From positions 1-13,145 of the forward strand of contig NAVB01004550.1 of NCBI GenBank assembly GCA_002179805.1: a DNA stretch of 13,145 bases, written 5' to 3'. This document shows, piece by piece, positions 8,769 to 13,145 of the stretch (position 1 is the stretch's first letter; each line of letters begins with the position of its first letter). The DNA is from Acanthamoeba lenticulata (Eukaryota; Discosea; Longamoebia; Acanthamoebidae). The notes beneath the pieces were generated by a model, which saw nothing but the letters and a program-made list of their open reading frames with translations, ran no database searches and was not told the origin of the DNA. The position numbers and the translations under genes were made by a program.

Positions 8769-9740
8769 TTACAAGAGCTTGAGGCCACCCGACACGCTGT
8801 CCACAACCGACTTCTTGCCTGGCCATGAGATGGCACATCATTCGCATGTCAGGGCGGTCCTTCATGAACCACGGCTCCCACACGAGGGGGAGGAGACCCC
8901 TACCCGCAATGGCGAGGACGGTTCGCGACCCGCGTGCGATTTGCGTCTTGCCCGCGTCTGTCACGATGTGAGTTGGGAGGCCCAAGGCGTCGGCCTGAAG
9001 AACCCCCAGTAATGATGTTGATGATGATGAAGATGGTGTTATCATCATCATTTACGTTGTGGTTGCGGCCATGGCGCCGACGTACCTTCTGCTGCAGCTC
9101 CATCCTGCAGGAGAGAGCAGCATGAGGGAGCCGTCAACAGGGCCAAGGAGAAGAAGGAGAAGAAGAAGAAGAAGGAGAAGGAAGTACATCTGCTGCTCAT
9201 CGTTGAGCTTGAGGGCGATCTTGGGGCAGTGGCTGTCCTCCCACTCCTCGAGCAGCCGCGGGTAATGCGCAACCATGGTCTTGTACAAGCCCAGCGTGGC
9301 GTGGCTGCACTGGGCGGCGATCTTGCCGGTGGTCATGGCCAGGTCTCGTCGCACGCATAACACCTGCTCCATAGATTGCCAACAAGAAAGAAGAGAGGAA
9401 GAGAAGCAAGACGGCGGTCAGGCCACGCCTGCTCCGCCCCGAGTGCAGAGCAGCAAGAGCGCCACCATTTTGGCCCCCTCAGCGTCGCGGGGTGCGGCCA
9501 AGGCCTGCTGGAGGCTGGCCAGAATCGAGGAAAAGGCGGCGTCTTGGTGTACAGCACCGCCGGTTGTGTTGACTGTGCAGTAAGGTTGCTTTGAGCTTCG
9601 ATTTAAAATAAATGGAGGAAGTCGTGCAGGAGCGTACCATCCGGGGCTGCCGCGGATGGCAAGGGAGTAGGATCAAGCGACGCCGCCTCTCGCAGCGAAA
9701 GCTCAATGGCCGCCGCCAACATCGCGTCCTCGTCCTCCAT
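8769..9740 (-). CDS. Peptidyl-tRNA hydrolase 2 with N-terminal ubiquitin-interacting motif
   Basis: Six minus-strand exons join in phase: 9740-9638, 9572-9427, 9363-9188, 9104-9086 (only 19 nt), 8994-8904, 8818-8769; 194 aa. Residues 1-20, MEDEDAMLAAAIELSLREAA, fit a ubiquitin-interacting motif (acidic lead, then Ala and Ser in the LxxAxxxSL-type helix). Residues 84-194 are a full PTH2 domain: VLCVRRDLAMTTGKIAAQCS, HATLGLY, WEDSHCPKIALKLNDEQQ, LGLPTHIVTDAGKTQIARGS, RTVLAIAG and VVDSVSGGLKLL to the stop. PTH2 cleaves peptidyl-tRNA released from stalled ribosomes; the UIM suggests recruitment to ubiquitinated substrates or ribosomes (inference). The middle exon (about residues 35-83) is hydrophobic in part and is the least certain. 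The start could lie further upstream: a basic in-frame stretch (KRKARKLAKAEE) follows a ttttag acceptor at about 9786, but no upstream ATG exon was found. The gene is divergent from the gene at 10112. Confidence 0.88.
9021..9051 (-). other. Intronic ATG/CAT trinucleotide hairpin beside the 19-nt exon
   Basis: Within the PTH2 intron 8995-9085, the arms atgatgatga (9021-9030) and tcatcatcat (9042-9051) are perfect reverse complements around an 11-nt loop. In RNA this would be a 10-bp stem in the middle of a 91-nt intron, immediately downstream of the 19-nt exon at 9086-9104. It may be only a simple-sequence expansion, or may bring splice sites closer together. Confidence 0.5.
9149..9186. repeat. 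Imperfect GAA/GGA trinucleotide tract (polypyrimidine on the transcribed strand)
   Basis: On the + strand this is an uninterrupted purine run made of aag, aga and gga triplets. On the minus strand it forms the T/C-rich body of the PTH2 intron 9105-9187, following the donor gtacttcc. It reads as poly-Leu if translated, which makes a false hydrophobic extension of the PTH2 frame. Confidence 0.7.
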
Positions 9741-10111
9741 CTCTTCGGCCTTGGCTAATTTTCTTGCTTTTCTCTTTCCGAGGCTAAAAGAAAAAAAAAA
9801 TTTGTGAAATGGTGTTCGCACATCCAAGATAAATCACTGGTGACGTTGTGTGATTGCTTGGTTGCGCAACGCCAGAGCAATCACTAACCATCAACCAGTC
9901 GGGGCTTATGGTGACTGTCAAAGCAGTCAGCGTTGTCCAAGGCGTAAACTTTGGACCAGTAGGAGCTTATGGCGCCAATAAGCCTTGTCCGACATCCACC
10001 AAACTTAAGGAAGGTGACTTTATTAAATTACGATCGATCCTGTGCACAGTGGGCCTATATCAAGGTCACAAGAAGGAGAATAAAGCATTGCTCTTTATCA
10101 CTCAGCCCCAC
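9741..10111. promoter_or_regulatory. Divergent intergenic region between PTH2 and the signal-anchored protein gene
   Basis: About 370 nt separate the two divergent start codons and must hold both promoters. It is AT-richer than the flanking exons. A frame open from about 9854 runs in phase into the ATG at 10112 and contains an ATG at 9908 (MVTVKAVSVVQG). This would add 68 residues before the signal anchor, but its codon use is much less GC-rich at third positions than the gene's, so I treat it as noncoding. A poly-A run (about 9790-9799) corresponds to a ttttttttttcttttag acceptor-like stretch on the minus strand. No confident TATA box is called. Confidence 0.45.
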
Positions 10112-12285
10112 ATGCACCCCAAGACCAGGCTCATAATTGTCGCCGCCGTAGTGAGCGTGTTGGTCATCACGCCTATCATCGCCATCGCGCTCGGCGTGGG
10201 GTTGGGCGTGCGTTTCCTTCTCTCCTCCTCTTTTTTTCTCCTTCCATGATCTCACAAGCTCGCTCTTGTACTTTCTTCTTTAAAAAAATCTTAGGTTGGG
10301 TTGAGCGACGGAGGTGGTAGTAGTAGCAGCCAACCGGAATCGTATGTGCTGCAAAACACGACGATCATCTTCGGCGCGTTGACCCCGGTAGGTCGCGGCT
10401 CCGTGCGCCTCAGCGCACGCGACTCCAACGCCTTTGCCTCGTCCTTCCGTGGCCTCGGCCTTCTCTCCGAGTCGAGCCAGCTGCCGGCCTTCTGGCGCAT
10501 CACGCCCGCCGGCATGGACAACGTGTCGGCCTCGCACTGGACCTTTCCATCAGGTCTTGTGGCCGAAGGCATCAACGCCACCACGCCGGCGCCCTCGGCT
10601 GCTGGCTATGCGGCAGGCCTCAACACGACCTACACGTTCTTCATCGAGGCTTTCACCAAGGACAACAGGGCCTTCCAATCGGCCTACCTCACCGTCAACG
10701 AGAACTCTTTGAGAGGTAGATCGTGCTGATGGCCAACGTGCTCGGGTCCACCGTCCTGCCCAGGAGCAACCACGACGGGTTCATCGAGTCGTACGTGCCG
10801 ATGTTGGCGGCGTTCTTGTCAACTGTGGTCGTCGCATTCGTGCAGTTCGGCGGGTGCACCAACTGCGAAGCCAGCGACATCAACGTCTTCCGCCTCAACA
10901 CCGGCGTGAGCGACATCCAGAACAAAGAGAACATCAACATCACAGTGGCGCGGTTCAGGATGAGGCAGTACTACAACAACGCCATCTGGATCGGCAACGC
11001 CGTCAACATGACCATCACGGACTGCGTCACCATGGCCGCCATGCGCTACACCGGCGACCACGTGGACCACATCCAGGTGGCCGACGGCGCATCCCCGCAA
11101 GGTCTCAAGGTGATTCGGCACCAGATGTACAAGGCCGAGGGCAACGCTGCCGCGCAGGGCTTCTTCGGCGGGTCGCCAGGCATCTATCAGGGCTACATCG
11201 ACGACGGCTCGGGCTCTGGATATACGGGCAATCAAGGCAACGTGCTCACCATCACCGGCATCATCAACCAGAAGCCGATTGTGCCGTTTACGCCGCTTCG
11301 GGGCCTCAACTTCACGCAGCTGGTCAAGGTGATCGGCGTGCCGCCGTCGGGCATCCTCGGCAAGTACACGATCGACCAGACGCTGGCGGCGCCTCTAGGC
11401 ATCATCCACACGGCGCCCTTCAACGATCTCACGATCAACGGCGCGGTCTACACCGGCTACAATCACAACGTGCTCACGCTTCGCGGAGTCGGCGGACGCA
11501 CGAACATCAAGGCCTACACGGCCGGCTTCGTCAACACCAACAACGCTGAGGTGGCATGGACCTACTTCACGGGCACGCTGAAGAACTCGACCCTCACGGT
11601 GACCAAGTTCCAGTCGGGCCCGCCCGTGACCACCTTTGTTGTCGAGAAGGCCGACGGCACGCCGCTGACCGGGAATGGCCGGCCCTTGATCCAGTTCGGC
11701 GGGAACGGAACCGGGGCCGTGGGGACCTACATGATCGAGGGCACCGACTACAACTACCCGACGCCCATCGCCCTCCGTGGCGCAGCCGACTTGCCGGCCC
11801 TGCCCAACCAAGGGCCGGGCTGCGACCTGAACGGGGTGGACCTTCCGTCGCTGTATCCCGCGCAGACGACCATCTCGAGCCTCTACATGTGGATGGCGCT
11901 CAACAACCGGCCCGGTTTCCGCAGTTACATGCCCTCCGGCCCCGGTGTCCAGCCAGCCACGGTCACGGTCGACGCGGCAAGCACGGTGTGGAACAGGGCC
12001 AACAGCACGGTTGCCAGCATGTGCTTCGCGCAGGGCGACCCTCAGCTGGGTCCGCAGGGACTGGAGCTGGTGACGTCGGCCCAGTGGGAGGCCATGAGCT
12101 TCGACGAGGTGGTTGCACGAAACGTGAAGTCGCTGACGCCGCGCGTGGGTGGACTTCACGCGCGACGGCCTGTGGAACGACGGCAGTGGCAAGCGGCCCT
12201 ATTAGTGGCCACGAAGCATCCACAGTGGCGTTTTAGCGAGCAACGTGTGTTTCCCCTCATAAAAGTTGTACTTTACTTCTGGTAA
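10112..12285 (+). pseudogene. Signal-anchored surface protein with beta-helix and phage-like repeats, disrupted by a micro-inversion
   Basis: Exon 1 (10112-10207) encodes MHPKTR then a hydrophobic helix (LIIVAAVVSVLVITPIIAIA), a type II signal anchor. The intron 10208-10294 joins in phase 0 to VGLSDGGGSSSS, a flexible linker, then the ectodomain (NTTIIFGALTPVG onward). The frame stops at 10727-10729 inside an inverted block (10700-10823), giving about 176 aa as written. Beyond it a second frame resumes with FGGCTNCEASDINVFRLNTG and beta-helix strands (IWIGNAVNMTITDC), two GxGTYxV-type repeats (about 11218-11390 and 11562-11740) and a C-terminal domain. A 23-nt deletion after about 12153 shifts frame again; the open frame ends at TAA 12285. 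Splicing from 10694 (GTCAAC, weak) to the cag at 10843-10845 would restore frame and skip the inversion. A possible last exon (12331-12410, Trp/Gly/Arg-rich) could follow a donor at 12245. It is the paralogue of 4194-5820 in opposite orientation. Confidence 0.65.
10700..10823 (+). other. Micro-inversion inside the coding region
   Basis: Read on the minus strand this block encodes NAANIGTYDSMNPSWLLLGR then TVDPSTLAISTIYLS, the same peptide that the paralogue (5294-5403) encodes in line with its gene. Here it is reversed relative to the flanking coding sequence. GTCAAC occurs directly before the block (10694-10699) and again as its last six bases (10818-10823). Turning the block round would rebuild GTCAACGTTGAC, matching the uninterrupted gtcaacgttga of the paralogue. 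The first 58 homologous bases (from 10711) are identical to 5294-5351; the rest shows several substitutions and a 3-nt in-frame indel. Confidence 0.85.
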
Positions 12286-12481
12286 CGCTGAAAAATTTCA
12301 AATATTCGACAAAAAATTGTTTCGCTTCAGTCTGGTACAAGAAGACGTGGGCAGGAGGCCGTGGCTACGTGTGGACGTGGCGCTGTGGCTGTCGGGGTCG
12401 CTTGACATAAACCTGCCGTAAGCAGTAGCATTACGTCATCCAGTAGAAAGAAAGAAAGAAACGCAACCAGGAAAGCCTGGC

Positions 12482-13145
12482 ATGGCGCAACAACAGGGCG
12501 AAGCGTTGGTGCTCCGCCTTCTGCGCCTGCCCTATGTAGTGGGCTTTGTGGTGCTGCAACTGTCCTCGGCCCTGCTCGCCGCCCCTCTTCAGCTCTATCT
12601 CCTCCTCCTTCAGGTAATGCGTTCTGTTGCCCACCCCCCCAAGCACGTTCCTGTAATTTTTCACACTCGTACTTTGCAGACGGCCATGGGCCCACAAGTG
12701 CTTGGCCGGTCGAGGGCGCTCTACGCCCTGTTGTGGCTTCCTCGGTACGTCGTCCTTCCTTGTGGCCAGCACGTGGCTGACTATCTCTGGGCTCGACTCT
12801 CGAAAGGTGGCTGTTCTGCACGCTCTTTCCCGTGTTTGCAGTGAGCCTTGTGGGCGGCGCCCTCTACGCCACGCACGCGGCCGTGGCCCACGAGGGCCGC
12901 CTCATCGCCGCCATCTCCACCGTTTCCCTGGGCATTGGTCAGCTCCTTCCCCCCCCCTCCCCCTTGGGCTGCCGCTTGGGGCTGACACCAAGCCCCCGCG
13001 CGCGCGCAGCCCTCGTGGTGACTCAGGCCAAGGGCCTCCTCTTCCCGGCCTTCAAGCTGCTCCCGCCCGTGGACTTGTGCGACGTCGCTCTCTCGCTCGC
13101 TTGCTTTCCTCTAGATGCTGACGTCATCAATCCCCTTCCTGCAGG
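12482..13145 (+). CDS. Unrecognised multi-pass membrane protein, 5' part (runs off the right edge)
   Basis: Proposed exons: 12482-12613, 12680-12744, 12846-12937 and 13010-13076, with the next exon starting at the last base after ctgcag (13139-13144). Joins are in phase if the third exon uses the AG at 12844-12845 rather than the nearby cag. About 118 residues result: a short MAQQQGEA start, then hydrophobic segments VVGFVVLQLSSALLAAPLQL, LYALLWLPRLVGGALYATHA and LIAAISTVSLGIALVVTQAK, followed by a hydrophobic LLFPAFKLLPP. This suggests at least three membrane-spanning helices near the N-terminus. I do not recognise the family. The donor after GVDL (13077, gtgcga) is moderate. The ATG lies about 70 nt after the end of a possible terminal exon of the preceding gene, so promoter space is short. 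Confidence 0.65.

Noticed and set aside
9013..9186. Trinucleotide tracts as a CRISPR-like array or coding poly-Leu
   Set aside because: They lie within two PTH2 introns and lack repeat-spacer structure.
9854..10111. N-terminal extension of the gene at 10112
   Set aside because: In frame and open, but AT-richer codon use, no family resemblance, and a natural signal-anchor start at 10112.
12327..12821. 164-codon minus-strand frame across the start of the last gene
   Set aside because: It crosses the intron and coding exons of the + strand gene, with no domain or splice logic of its own.
1..13145. Integrated giant virus, phage or bacterial contig
   Set aside because: Spliceosomal introns throughout and eukaryotic genes (FAM133, PHD, UIM-PTH2) show a nuclear genome; the virus-like signal is limited to repeats and an ankyrin relic.

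Overview
The window looks like nuclear DNA of a compact, GC-rich protist genome, most likely Acanthamoeba or a close amoebozoan. The reasons are: every recognisable gene is split by short GT-AG introns (about 55-100 nt) that are T-rich between GC-rich exons; genes are packed on both strands with spacers of 70-200 nt; and a relic at 6132-6260 carries the 'GHLxVLQWARAxGCPW' ankyrin repeat style typical of Acanthamoeba and its giant viruses. The genus is an inference, not proven here. All exon joins below were worked out by hand from splice motifs and reading phase; there is no RNA evidence.

Left block (1-4177, + strand): a tandem pair of type I surface-protein genes. Only the last exon of the first lies in the window (40-981). 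The second is complete (1184-4177, nine exons, about 783 aa): signal peptide, right-handed beta-helix (pectin-lyase-like) ectodomain, cysteine-rich segment, membrane-proximal domain, one transmembrane helix and a short tail.

Middle block (4194-6296, mostly - strand): a broken copy (4194-5820) of a second surface-protein family, followed upstream by a relic of that family's C-terminus (6003-6132) abutting an ankyrin-gene relic (6132-6260) and a 35-nt AT-rich palindrome (6262-6296). This stretch looks like a rearrangement graveyard.

Central housekeeping block (6366-9740): a FAM133-like basic/acidic nuclear protein (+, 6366-7605), then two - strand genes: an EGLN/PHD-type 2-oxoglutarate prolyl hydroxylase (7679-8688) and a peptidyl-tRNA hydrolase 2 with an N-terminal ubiquitin-interacting motif (8769-9740).

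Right block: a second copy of the 4194-5820 family on the + strand (10112-12285), so the two copies form a large imperfect inverted repeat around the housekeeping block. This copy keeps its signal-anchor exon but carries a 124-nt internal micro-inversion (10700-10823) and a 23-nt deletion near its end. The window closes in an unrecognised multi-pass membrane protein gene (12482 to the edge).

The most notable points are the micro-inversion, the two copies being broken at the same place by different events, phage/giant-virus-like repeats in that family, and the UIM-PTH2 fusion. No operons, RNA genes, CRISPR arrays or complete transposons were seen.
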